From an uncultured Prevotellaceae bacterium (GTDB lineage: Bacteria > Bacteroidota > Bacteroidia > Bacteroidales > Bacteroidaceae): DNA of 31,681 nucleotides. The notes beneath the pieces were generated by a model. The model was not told the DNA's origin. It searched no databases and was given only the letters and a program-made list of their open reading frames with translations. How positions within the stretch are numbered: position 1 is the stretch's first letter; each line of letters starts with the position of its first letter. The DNA is taken from contig CALEPV010000063.1 of assembly GCA_937910905.1 (NCBI GenBank), positions 1-31,681 of the forward strand, given 5' to 3'. The translations under genes and the position numbers were made by a program. Shown in pieces: positions 17,011 to 24,570 of this stretch.

Positions 17011-17040
17011 TTGCCGTTAACAGAAAAAGCAGTACCTTTG
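17011..17040 (+). promoter_or_regulatory. Promoter for the tRNA-Gly/Leu/Leu cluster
   Basis: TTG at 17011-17013, 19-nt spacer, TACCTTTG at 17033-17040. The 5' leader up to 17116 includes a small stem (GCAATC with GATTGC). Confidence 0.8.
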
Positions 17041-17116
17041 CAACCGCAATCAGGGGATTGCCTATTAGACGCTTTGAAATACTGACAGCAAAGACGGTGC
17101 TATAGTACTAGTCAAT

Positions 17117-17189
<73 letters not shown>

Positions 17190-17207
17190 CAATGACTGAA
17201 TGTTTAT

Positions 17208-17288
17208 GCCCAGGTGGCGGAATGGTAGACGCGCTCGTTTCAGGTGCGAGTGTTGAGAGACGTGCAGGTTCGAGTCCTGTTCTGGGCA
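17208..17288 (+). tRNA. tRNA-Leu(CAG)
   Basis: Type II tRNA with a short variable arm. Acceptor GCCCAGG pairs with TCTGGGC; anticodon loop TTCAGGT gives CAG. It lies 18 nt after tRNA-Gly; CCA is not encoded. Confidence 0.93.
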
Positions 17289-17303
17289 CACATCGTTGAT
17301 ATT

Positions 17304-17387
17304 GGAGAGGTGGCGGAATTGGTAGACGCGCTACTTTGAGGGGGTAGTGTCAATTGTGACGTGGGAGTTCGAGTCTCCTCCTCTTCA
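17304..17387 (+). tRNA. tRNA-Leu(GAG)
   Basis: Type II tRNA with a variable arm. Acceptor GGAGAGG pairs with CCTCTTC (one G-T pair); anticodon loop TTGAGGG gives GAG. Last gene of the cluster. Confidence 0.92.
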
Positions 17388-17436
17388 CTTCTTGCTGTTC
17401 AGTAAGTCAGTACAAGCGAATATAGGTAATCCTTTT

Positions 17437-17533
17437 GCTATATATAGTGATAACATATAGCGAACACCTTCTTATATATAGCGAGCTACCTGCGTCCCAT
17501 CAGGCTAATGCCTAGGAGCGCAGGTAGCTCGCT
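17437..17533. repeat. Tandem hairpins downstream of the tRNA cluster and ilvB
   Basis: A 7-bp stem GCTATAT/ATATAGC (17437-17461) is followed by a perfect 15-bp inverted repeat AGCGAGCTACCTGCG (17480-17494 with 17519-17533) that encloses AGGC-TAAT-GCCT. It lies between two converging transcripts, so a bidirectional terminator is the likeliest role, though T-runs are poor. Confidence 0.65.
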
Positions 17534-17556
17534 AATTGTAGGTGACAATAAGAAGT

Positions 17557-19254
17557 CTAGACCTCCAGCAGCATCTTGTCTACGTCGGCACCTGGAGGGG
17601 TCATTGGCAACACGTTGTCCTCTTCCATTACTGCACATTGCAGGAGGAAAGGACCATCGGCGCTCAGCATTTCGTTTATAGCAGTCTGCAGGTCGGAGCG
17701 TTCCGTGATGGTGCGTGCAGGAATACCGTATGCTTTAGCTATCAGCTCGTAGTCTGGATTTAGCATTGGCGTGAACGAATAGCGGTGGCGGAAGAACATA
17801 GCCTGCCATTGTCGTACATTGCCCAGATAGTTGTTGTTGAGCAGGATAATCTTTACAGGAGCGCCTTGCTCCATGATGGTGCCCAGCTCCTGCAGTGTCA
17901 TCTGCAGGCCGCCATCGCCAACGAACAGGCACACCATTCGCTCAGGAGCACCGAATGTTGCGCCGATAGCTGCCGGCAGGCCAAAGCCCATTGTTCCGCA
18001 TCCACCCGATGTTACAACGCTGCGCGGTTTGCTGTACTGGAAGTAGCGGCATCCGAACATCTGGTTCTGCCCCACGTCGGTCACCAGTACAGCCTCCTGG
18101 TTAGTGGCATCGCTGATGGCTCGTACCACCTCGCCCATGAGCAAAGGACCCTCTGTGGGGTGTATTGCACCGTTGATGACCTTCTCGTACTCACGCTCTG
18201 CGTAGGGCTTGAAACTGTCTATCCATGACTGATGGCTGGCGGGTTCAATAAGCGGCAACAGTGCTTGGAGGGCTTCCTTGCAGTCGGCCAGCACAGAACA
18301 GTCGCAATGCACAATCTTGTTTATCTCTGAAGGGTCTATGTCGAAATGAATGACCTTGGCCTGACGTGCGTAGGTCTTGAGGTTGCCTGTCACGCGGTCG
18401 TCGAATCGCATACCGATGGCTATCAGCACGTCGCATTGATTGGTCATCACATTAGGACCTAGGTTGCCGTGCATACCCAGCATACCCATGTTGAGCGGGT
18501 GGGCAGTCGGGAGGGCTGACAGACCCAGCAAGGTGCATCCTGCCGGCAGCTGAGCCTTCTCAAGCAATGCACGCAGCTCTTCGGTAGCACTAGCCAATTC
18601 AACTCCTTGTCCCACAAGTACGAATGGTCTCTGTGCTGCATTAATCATCTGTGCCGCCGTGCGAACAGCCTCCATGTCGAGCTGCGGCTTCGGTACGTAT
18701 GAACGAATGAAGTCGACATGAGCGGGCTCATAGTCTGTAAGCTCGGTCTGTGCATTCTTGGCAAAGTCGAGCACCACGGGGCCTGGCCGTCCGCTACGGG
18801 CAATGAAGAATGCTCTGCTTACAGCCCACGCGACATCCTCGGCGCGACGTATCTGGTAGTTCCACTTCGATATGGGTTGGGTCATACCAACTACATCGAC
18901 CTCCTGAAAGGCATCTGTACCCAGCAGGGAAGCGCCTACCTGACCGCATATCACCACAATCGGTGTACTGTCAATCATAGCGTCGGCCACACCGGTGACG
19001 GTATTGGTGGCACCAGGTCCACTGGTGACTATGGCGCATCCCACACGTCCGCTTACGCGGGCATAGCCCTGAGCAGCATGTACTGCGCCCTGTTCGTGGC
19101 GCACCAGTATGTGGTTCAAGTCGTGTTTGTGATTGTAAAGAGCATCGTAGGCCGGCATAATAGCCCCCCCCGGATAGCCGAAGAGAGTGTCAACACCCTC
19201 TGCTACCAGCGAGCGCATCAGCGCCTCGGCACCTGTTATCTTCAGTGTTTGCAT
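17557..19254 (-). CDS. ilvB: Acetolactate synthase, large (catalytic) subunit
   Basis: 565 residues from the ATG at 19254. Joins two pyruvates to 2-acetolactate, or pyruvate with 2-oxobutyrate, in valine/leucine/isoleucine synthesis. GYPGGAIMPAYD (26-37), the catalytic Glu54 in RHEQGA and the thiamine-diphosphate motif from GDGG at 446 to LLNNN at 475 are present. An in-frame ATG at 19281 is upstream but falls in the octamer repeat; AGGATA precedes ATG 19254. The regulatory subunit gene ilvN is at the other end of this cluster, four genes away. Confidence 0.95.
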   Translation of the reverse strand: MQTLKITGAEALMRSLVAEGVDTLFGYPGGAIMPAYDALYNHKHDLNHILVRHEQGAVHAAQGYARVSGRVGCAIVTSGPGATNTVTGVADAMIDSTPIVVICGQVGASLLGTDAFQEVDVVGMTQPISKWNYQIRRAEDVAWAVSRAFFIARSGRPGPVVLDFAKNAQTELTDYEPAHVDFIRSYVPKPQLDMEAVRTAAQMINAAQRPFVLVGQGVELASATEELRALLEKAQLPAGCTLLGLSALPTAHPLNMGMLGMHGNLGPNVMTNQCDVLIAIGMRFDDRVTGNLKTYARQAKVIHFDIDPSEINKIVHCDCSVLADCKEALQALLPLIEPASHQSWIDSFKPYAEREYEKVINGAIHPTEGPLLMGEVVRAISDATNQEAVLVTDVGQNQMFGCRYFQYSKPRSVVTSGGCGTMGFGLPAAIGATFGAPERMVCLFVGDGGLQMTLQELGTIMEQGAPVKIILLNNNYLGNVRQWQAMFFRHRYSFTPMLNPDYELIAKAYGIPARTITERSDLQTAINEMLSADGPFLLQCAVMEEDNVLPMTPPGADVDKMLLEV

Positions 19255-19261
19255 TATCCTG

Positions 19262-19293
19262 TCAGTATTTCTGTGTTTCAATACGTCAATGTC
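19262..19293. repeat. Period-8 repeat, cstA-ilvB junction
   Basis: Plus-strand octamers TCAGTATT, TCTGTGTT, TCAATACG, TCAATGTC. The TCA at 19286-19288 is the reversed stop codon of the cstA-like gene, so the array starts at that stop and runs to just before the ilvB start. Confidence 0.8.
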
Positions 19294-20758
19294 TTAATTT
19301 CCTCTGTTGCCAAGCGAAGCCGCTGAATGCCGCTGTCAGCACGAGGGCCAGCGCAACACCTATGCCAAGGCTGACGTTAGCTGGCAGCTTAAGGCCTTCT
19401 GGTGCCATTAGGATGTACGATGTGCACACCACCGTCATAAAGATGGCTGGCACTAGCGTAAGCCAGTAGAGGCGACGCTTGCGGCAGAGCCATACTGATG
19501 CAGCCCACAGCACACACATGGCCAATGTCTGGTTGAGCCATGCGAAGTAGCGCCATAACACCATGAAGTCGATGAACATCAGCGCGATGGCTATGGCAAA
19601 CAGTGGTATCACTAGCAACAGACGGCGCACGAAGGTGCTCTGCGAAACGTGCATGAAGTCGGCCACAATCAGTCGTGCCGAGCGGAATGCGGTATCGCCG
19701 GAAGTGATAGGAGCTGCCACTACGCCAAGTATGGCCAGTATTGCGCCTATGCGACCCATCCATGTGTTGCATATCATGTTGACTATGAGTGCAGGGTTGG
19801 TCTTGCCATCGCTGCTTGTCATTAGTGTTTGTAGTCCACAGTAGGCATTATCACCCTGACCGCTGGCCGCAGCAAACTTTATGGCGGCAGCAGCCCATAT
19901 CATAGCTACCACGCCCTCTGTAATCATGGCGCCGTAGAATACGCGGCGTCCCATTCGCTCATTCTGCAGGCAGCGCGACATCATTGGGCTCTGTGTGGCA
20001 TGGAATCCACTAATAGCTCCACAGGCGATGGTGATGCACAGGAACGGGAAGATGGACAAGCCTTTGGGGTGATGCGTCAGGAATGGAGCATCGGTGATTT
20101 CTGGCATCCAGCCATCACGGGTGATGATGCCGATGCCCACGCCAATAGCCATGATCAGCAGCGCGAGGCCAAAGACTGGGTATATGCGACCTATCAGCGC
20201 ATCTATAGGCAGTAGGGTTGCGGCTATGTAATATATGAAGATGATGGTTGTCCATATTACCACCCATTGGGCATCCGTATAGCTGAGCGAGCCACCTGTC
20301 ATAGTAGCCAGCAGACCAGCTGGTGTGCTGACGAATACCGCTCCCACCAGCACCAGCACGAACAGCGACAGTACTCGCATCAGCAGACGAGCAGCGGGGC
20401 CTAACTCGTCGCCTACAATCTCAGGTATGGAGGCGCCATCCTTGCGCAGGCTGAGCATACCGCACATGTAATCGTGGACCGCCCCCATGAATATACAACC
20501 GAAGACAATCCACAAATATGCAGCAGGGCCAAACAGTATGCCCAATATGGCACCGAAGATTGGGCCTGTGCCGGCAATGTTGAGGAACTGTATGAGGTAT
20601 ACCCTCCACGTCGGTAGCGGAATATAGTCCACGCCATCCTTCAGCCGGTATGCTGGTGTCTGGCGCTTGACATCGCAGCCGAACACACTTTCTACTATAC
20701 GGCCATACACTAGGTAGCCTAGTGCGAGCAGTAGTAGTCCTATGAGGAACGTATTCAT
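19286..20758 (-). CDS. cstA: CstA-family carbon starvation / pyruvate-peptide transporter
   Basis: 490-residue inner-membrane protein with about 12-13 hydrophobic segments. Family signatures include NIAGTGPIFGAILGILFGPAAYLWI (near residue 60), GAVHDYMCGMLSLRKDGASIPEI and SGFHATQSPMMSRCLQNE. E. coli CstA and BtsT have about 700 residues; this shorter version is the common Bacteroidetes form. CstA proteins import pyruvate or peptides, so its place beside ilvB, a pyruvate-consuming enzyme, is suggestive but unproven. Its ATG directly follows the aroC stop, so the two are probably translationally coupled. Confidence 0.9.
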   Translation of the reverse strand: MNTFLIGLLLLALGYLVYGRIVESVFGCDVKRQTPAYRLKDGVDYIPLPTWRVYLIQFLNIAGTGPIFGAILGILFGPAAYLWIVFGCIFMGAVHDYMCGMLSLRKDGASIPEIVGDELGPAARLLMRVLSLFVLVLVGAVFVSTPAGLLATMTGGSLSYTDAQWVVIWTTIIFIYYIAATLLPIDALIGRIYPVFGLALLIMAIGVGIGIITRDGWMPEITDAPFLTHHPKGLSIFPFLCITIACGAISGFHATQSPMMSRCLQNERMGRRVFYGAMITEGVVAMIWAAAAIKFAAASGQGDNAYCGLQTLMTSSDGKTNPALIVNMICNTWMGRIGAILAILGVVAAPITSGDTAFRSARLIVADFMHVSQSTFVRRLLLVIPLFAIAIALMFIDFMVLWRYFAWLNQTLAMCVLWAASVWLCRKRRLYWLTLVPAIFMTVVCTSYILMAPEGLKLPANVSLGIGVALALVLTAAFSGFAWQQRKLRH

Positions 20759-21850
20759 TTATTTGATATGTATTGTTTGGTTAAGCAGGTAATTGTCAAG
20801 TATTGTCATAGCAGCCATAGCCTCGACCACAGGCACCGCGCGTGGCAGCACACAGGGGTCGTGACGTCCGCGGGCGTGTAGGGTAGTGGCGTTGCCATCA
20901 ATATCGACCGTAGGCTGTCCCTGTAGCAGCGTGGCTACAGGCTTGAATGCCACCCGAAAGGTGATGGGATTGCCGTTACTGATGCCGCCTTGCACGCCGC
21001 CGCTATGGTTGGTAAGTGTTGTCACACTTGATGTGCCATCCTCCGACTGGCGGGTGACGAAAATGTCGTTCTGCTGCGAGCCGCGTTGCGTTACGCCGTC
21101 GAAGCCTTCGCCATACTCGAATCCCTTGCACGCATTGATTGACAGCATTGCAGCTCCTAAATGAGCGTGCAGCTTGCCAAAGGCAGGTTCACCGAGGCCC
21201 ACTGGACATCCGGTGATTACTCCGGCAATGATACCTCCTATCGTGTCGCCCTCGCCTTTGACCTGCATTATCAGTTCTGCCATCCTTGCAGCGGCTTCTG
21301 CGTCGGGGCAGCGCACATCGTTGCTTTCAATCTGCGAGAGGTCCAGCTGCGTCCAGTCGCGGTTGCAGCAGATGTCGCCCACCTGCTGTGTCCACGTCAG
21401 GACATGGATGCCTACCTTCGCCAGACATTGCTTCGCGATGGCTCCCCCCACCACACGGCTTATTGTCTCGCGTGCCGATGAACGACCGCCACCACGATGG
21501 TCGCGAAGTCCATACTTATTATAATAGGTATAGTCGGCGTGTGACGGGCGGAACAGAGAACGCATGTTGTCATAGTCGGAACTGTGATGGTCGGCGTTGC
21601 GCACGATGAAGCCTATGGGACATCCCGTGGTCTTGCCTTCAAAGATGCCTGACAGCAACTCCACACGATCCTGCTCATTGCGTGCCGTTGTCAACCGGCT
21701 TTGCCCAGGACGACGCCGGTCAAGCTCTGCTTGAATCTGTTCCACGTCAATCTCTATGCCGGCAGGACAGCCGTCCACGACACCGCCCACTGCGGCTCCG
21801 TGGCTTTCGCCAAACGTTGTCAGACGGAATATGCGACCGAAGGTGTTCAT
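20759..21850 (-). CDS. aroC: Chorismate synthase
   Basis: 363 residues. Converts EPSP to chorismate using reduced flavin, the last shikimate-pathway step. The N-terminus has FRLTTFGESHG and then GCPAGIEID; RPSHADYTYYNKYG and GGGRSSARETISRV (about residues 110-135) are conserved active-site stretches. The C-terminus has RHDPCVLPRAVPVVEAM. Its start codon is in phase with an octamer array (21848-21895). It is the fourth gene of the minus-strand cluster and directly abuts cstA. Confidence 0.97.
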   Translation of the reverse strand: MNTFGRIFRLTTFGESHGAAVGGVVDGCPAGIEIDVEQIQAELDRRRPGQSRLTTARNEQDRVELLSGIFEGKTTGCPIGFIVRNADHHSSDYDNMRSLFRPSHADYTYYNKYGLRDHRGGGRSSARETISRVVGGAIAKQCLAKVGIHVLTWTQQVGDICCNRDWTQLDLSQIESNDVRCPDAEAAARMAELIMQVKGEGDTIGGIIAGVITGCPVGLGEPAFGKLHAHLGAAMLSINACKGFEYGEGFDGVTQRGSQQNDIFVTRQSEDGTSSVTTLTNHSGGVQGGISNGNPITFRVAFKPVATLLQGQPTVDIDGNATTLHARGRHDPCVLPRAVPVVEAMAAMTILDNYLLNQTIHIK

Positions 21851-21895
21851 TGCATTATAGCATTACTGCATTATTATATTCTAACATTCAGTCTT
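21848..21895. repeat. Period-8 repeat before aroC
   Basis: Plus-strand octamers CATTGCAT, TATAGCAT, TACTGCAT, TATTATAT, TCTAACAT, TCAGTCTT without a phase break. The first CAT is the aroC start codon on the minus strand. Confidence 0.8.
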
Positions 21896-21900
21896 TTGCA

Positions 21901-22464
21901 TCATGCCTCGCATCCTCCGTTACTGCAACCTCCACATCCGCCATTGGCGCAGTTGCCACAACCTCCGCATCCTTCGCCATCCAGCATCTTGGCTGTCTGC
22001 TCCAGCTCCTGCAGCGTCGGTTCGCGATTTACAATCACACGGCCAGTGAACTGCAAAGCATACCCGGCTAGAGGGTGATTGAGGTCTACTGTCACGGTCT
22101 CATCGTCAACGGATATGACAGTACCCATGAAGTGGTTGCCCTCGGAGTCCATCAGAGGCACGTCTACACCTGGATAGATGTTCTCTTCATCGAATTTGTT
22201 GTGTACCTCAAACGTCTTGCGCGGTAGGTCTAACACCCGGTTCTCATCGCGGATGCCAAATGCATCGCCAGGCTGAAGCGTGAAGTCGAAGACATCGCCC
22301 TCTGCTATTTGCTCAACTTTCTCCTCAAAAGCGTCAAGCATTATGCCCATGCCAGTCACGAAGCAGTCGGGCTGTTCCATTGTTGATTCATATAGCTGCT
22401 TGTGCGAAGCTGCAGTGTTGGTAAGCATCTTATATGCTACCTTTATAAATCTATTCTGTGCCAT
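21901..22464 (-). CDS. FKBP-type peptidyl-prolyl isomerase, SlyD-like
   Basis: 187 residues. The FKBP part has YTLxxxxG-like features reduced as in SlyD: TGMGIMLDAFEEKVEQIAEGD, then the inserted IF chaperone domain, then VTVDLNHPLAGYALQFTGRV (near residue 130-150), a SlyD hallmark. The last 25 residues are almost only Gly, Cys and Asn, with six cysteines (GCGGCGNC, GGCGGC, GGC), replacing the His-rich metal-binding tail of E. coli SlyD. It probably acts as a cytoplasmic folding helper and may bind Ni or Zn. An array of heptamer repeats precedes its gene. Confidence 0.9.
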   Translation of the reverse strand: MAQNRFIKVAYKMLTNTAASHKQLYESTMEQPDCFVTGMGIMLDAFEEKVEQIAEGDVFDFTLQPGDAFGIRDENRVLDLPRKTFEVHNKFDEENIYPGVDVPLMDSEGNHFMGTVISVDDETVTVDLNHPLAGYALQFTGRVIVNREPTLQELEQTAKMLDGEGCGGCGNCANGGCGGCSNGGCEA

Positions 22465-22477
22465 ATATTATGTAATA

Positions 22478-22512
22478 CCTTTCAACTGTAAACCATGAAC
22501 TGTCAACTATCA
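22478..22512. repeat. Period-7 repeat, thioesterase-slyD junction
   Basis: Plus-strand heptamers CCTTTCA, ACTGTAA, ACCATGA, ACTGTCA, ACTATCA in phase. The terminal TCA (22510-22512) is the reversed stop codon of the thioesterase gene. Confidence 0.8.
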
Positions 22513-23292
22513 CAGAACCTCCCATTCCACTTTGGCCTGCACCACTGTCTCACCAAGCGGATGGTCCTCGCTGCCTACGTGCTTGCGTATTTCCAGCTCT
22601 GTGGCAGACGATGCCGATTCGCCTGGCTCTACGAAGAAAGTTAGCTCGTCGCCCATATACGACTCTGCTTTGTAGGCAATCTCGAAGCGGTGTATGCGAT
22701 GCGTCTCGTATTGTTCGCGTGGGAAGAGGTCTAGAATGTGCTCTATATATTTCACCGAATTGATGTGCCCGTTGATGTCTACATCGCTGTAGAATGTCTG
22801 CACCATACGTGTAGCCTTATCGGTCTTCACCCTGATGCGGCCATGTTTGGCTATGGGGCATGGCTTCTCCTCGGCTGTTAGTATGTAGTTCAGAATATCG
22901 CCATTCTTGAGTTCCAGCAGGTCGGCCGGATGTCTTGTAGTGGTGTCTATCATTGCCCAGATGCTACGGGCATATCCGTAGATGCGGCCATCGTCAGCGT
23001 TGCGTATCAGGAAGTTTCGCTCCGTAAAGAGCTTCATCACGCTTTCCACCCATGTCTCAATCTCTACGTGCTCATACTGTGCCGGCATCTCATTCAGCTC
23101 GATGCTTAACCTTGATAGCACCCATGTGTACTTAACAGCATTCAAGTGGTCTATGCCCCAGCCTCTGTTGTGTGAATGGCGGCCAGCCGCATTGAGCATG
23201 TGATTGCCTAGCACACCCAGGAACAGATGCCCCGTGAAGTCCACATGAAACGGTTCAACACTGAACCGGTATGTCTCTATCTTAGACAGCAT
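22510..23292 (-). CDS. Acyl-ACP thioesterase (FatA/FatB type)
   Basis: 260 residues with a double hot-dog fold. Releases fatty acids from acyl-ACP. The N-terminal half begins YRFSVEPFHVDFTGHLFLGVLGNHML and continues with GWGIDHLNAVKYTWVLSRL; the C-terminal half carries DVDINGHINSVKYIEHILD (around residue 170), where Asn and His of the N-x-H motif are the catalytic pair. In Bacteroidales this gene is often found in the ilv cluster next to ilvN, as here. A link to branched-chain fatty acids is possible but is an inference. Confidence 0.92.
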   Translation of the reverse strand: MLSKIETYRFSVEPFHVDFTGHLFLGVLGNHMLNAAGRHSHNRGWGIDHLNAVKYTWVLSRLSIELNEMPAQYEHVEIETWVESVMKLFTERNFLIRNADDGRIYGYARSIWAMIDTTTRHPADLLELKNGDILNYILTAEEKPCPIAKHGRIRVKTDKATRMVQTFYSDVDINGHINSVKYIEHILDLFPREQYETHRIHRFEIAYKAESYMGDELTFFVEPGESASSATELEIRKHVGSEDHPLGETVVQAKVEWEVL

Positions 23293-23302
23293 AGCTTCTA
23301 CA

Positions 23303-23340
23303 TCAATTATTCAATCTTTCAACCATTCAATGTTTCAGTC
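23303..23340. repeat. Period-8 repeat, ilvN-thioesterase junction
   Basis: Plus-strand octamers TCAATTAT, TCAATCTT, TCAACCAT, TCAATGTT, then TCAGTC. On the coding strand each unit carries TTGA or CTGA; the last TCA (23335-23337) is the ilvN stop codon. Confidence 0.85.
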
Positions 23341-23997
23341 TCGTCTTCTGCTTTCCTCCCTCTCTGCCAGATACGCATCGAGCTGTTCGCGATAGCTCTT
23401 GGTGATGCAGATTCGGCCGGAGCGGACGAACTGGAGCACGCAGCCGAGGCGGTTGAGCGAGTCATAGAGGTTGAGTATATCTTCGGTCATACCCGTCTTC
23501 TCCACGGTACTGTATGTGGGGTTCACCTCCACTATGCGTGCACCGTGCAGTCTTACCATTCGGCATACGTCGGCATTCTCCAGCATAGTCGGAGTGGATA
23601 TCTTGAGCAGTGATGTCTCCAGTATGAAGATGTCGTCATCGGTGAAGTAGCGTGCCTGAATCACGTCGATTCGCTTCTCAATCTGCTTCTTGAGCATCTT
23701 GACCATCTCCAGAGTGCAGTAGCATGTGATGGTATACTTGTGCACACCAGGTGTGCTCGAAGCGCACACGTTGAGGCTCTCGATGTTCACCTGTCTGCGT
23801 GTGAATACCGCTGTAATCTGGTTGAGCACACCGGCGATATTCTCAGAGTAAACCAATATGGTGTACAGGGTCAGCCCCTGTCTCTGAGCCTGCTGTTCGC
23901 GTGTGGCGCATCTGCCGCACACGGCACAGTCGCTCTCGTGAGGAATGCATGTAATGTCTTGCGTCGTGCTCTGCTGCTGTGTGTTGTTGTCTTCCAT
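23335..23997 (-). CDS. ilvN: Acetolactate synthase small (regulatory) subunit, with Cys-rich N-terminal extension
   Basis: 220 residues. The ACT domain begins at LYTILVYSENIAGVLNQITAVF (44 onward) and continues RRQVNIESLNV; the second, C-terminal domain ends near residue 205. It binds IlvB and gives valine feedback control. Unusual is the 40-residue N-terminal extension with Cys17, His20, Cys24, Cys27 and Cys30 (C-x6-C-x2-C-x2-C), which looks like a metal- or redox-binding cluster. No internal start codon would remove it cleanly. It is the first gene of the six-gene minus cluster and has a TACCTTTG element upstream at 24026-24033. Confidence 0.9.
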   Translation of the reverse strand: MEDNNTQQQSTTQDITCIPHESDCAVCGRCATREQQAQRQGLTLYTILVYSENIAGVLNQITAVFTRRQVNIESLNVCASSTPGVHKYTITCYCTLEMVKMLKKQIEKRIDVIQARYFTDDDIFILETSLLKISTPTMLENADVCRMVRLHGARIVEVNPTYSTVEKTGMTEDILNLYDSLNRLGCVLQFVRSGRICITKSYREQLDAYLAEREESRRRD

Positions 23998-24025
23998 GTT
24001 TGTGATAAGGGCTCATATGTGGGTG

Positions 24026-24033
24026 CAAAGGTA
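24026..24033 (-). promoter_or_regulatory. -7 element for the ilvN-ilvB cluster
   Basis: TACCTTTG on the minus strand, 28 nt before the ilvN start. No clear -33 motif is present. It is the only promoter-like site seen ahead of the six-gene cluster. Confidence 0.6.
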
Positions 24034-24083
24034 GGTATAAACGCTCGAATTGGGCACATTTTATACAAAAAGTTTGCTGAACG

Positions 24084-24115
24084 TTTGGCGGTTATTAGGG
24101 AAAGCTCTACCTTTG
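24084..24115 (+). promoter_or_regulatory. Promoter for tRNA-Lys
   Basis: TTTG at 24084-24087, 20-nt spacer, TACCTTTG at 24108-24115. Confidence 0.8.
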
Positions 24116-24173
24116 CACCCGCAAACGAGGAAAGAACACCATTCAAGTGCAGTGCTTCTCGGATGTCAGACAT

Positions 24174-24246
24174 GCGTCCTTAGCTCAGTTGGTAGAGCAA
24201 TTGACTCTTAATCAATGGGTCCAGGGTTCGAGCCCCTGAGGGCGTA
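24174..24246 (+). tRNA. tRNA-Lys(CTT)
   Basis: A 73-nt cloverleaf. Anticodon stem ATTGA/TCAAT with loop CTCTTAA gives anticodon CTT. D-arm GCTCAGTTGGTAGAGC and T-arm CAGGGTTCGAGCCCCTG are standard. The first acceptor pair is G-T. CCA is not encoded. Confidence 0.93.
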
Positions 24247-24251
24247 CATGG

Positions 24252-24281
24252 CAACCTCCACACCATGTGGGGGTTGTTTTT
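24252..24281 (+). terminator. Rho-independent terminator of tRNA-Lys
   Basis: An 11-bp stem (24252-24262 with 24266-24276, one G-T pair) and 3-nt loop, followed by TTTTT at 24277-24281. Confidence 0.9.
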
Positions 24282-24329
24282 GTATATGGTATATGGTGAT
24301 AAAACAGCAGGGTGGACGGCTTTATTTAT

Positions 24330-24523
24330 CCCAAATCGGTCATTAGGATTTATGTCAGATTGGTATTTGTTTCGAGCAGATTGGCTGCATCACTGGCGAA
24401 GGCGTAGCGGGCTACGTCAAGACAGGGATGTGGACAAGATGCCGAAAGAAATGCTGATATGGCATGAATAGACTTATAATAGGCGATATTATAACGAATA
24501 GTTGGTCTAATGACCGATTTGGG
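24330..24523. mobile_element. 194-bp MITE, copy 2
   Basis: Perfect 17-bp terminal inverted repeats CCCAAATCGGTCATTAG. The target duplication TTTAT is at 24325-24329 and 24524-24528. It differs from the copy at 16702 at one base only (within the left inverted repeat). It sits between the tRNA-Lys terminator and the 3' end of the C10 peptidase gene. Confidence 0.93.
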
Positions 24524-24570
24524 TTTATGCCGGCCACCCTGTATTGTATGTTTGTGGTTGCTGTGTTGTG

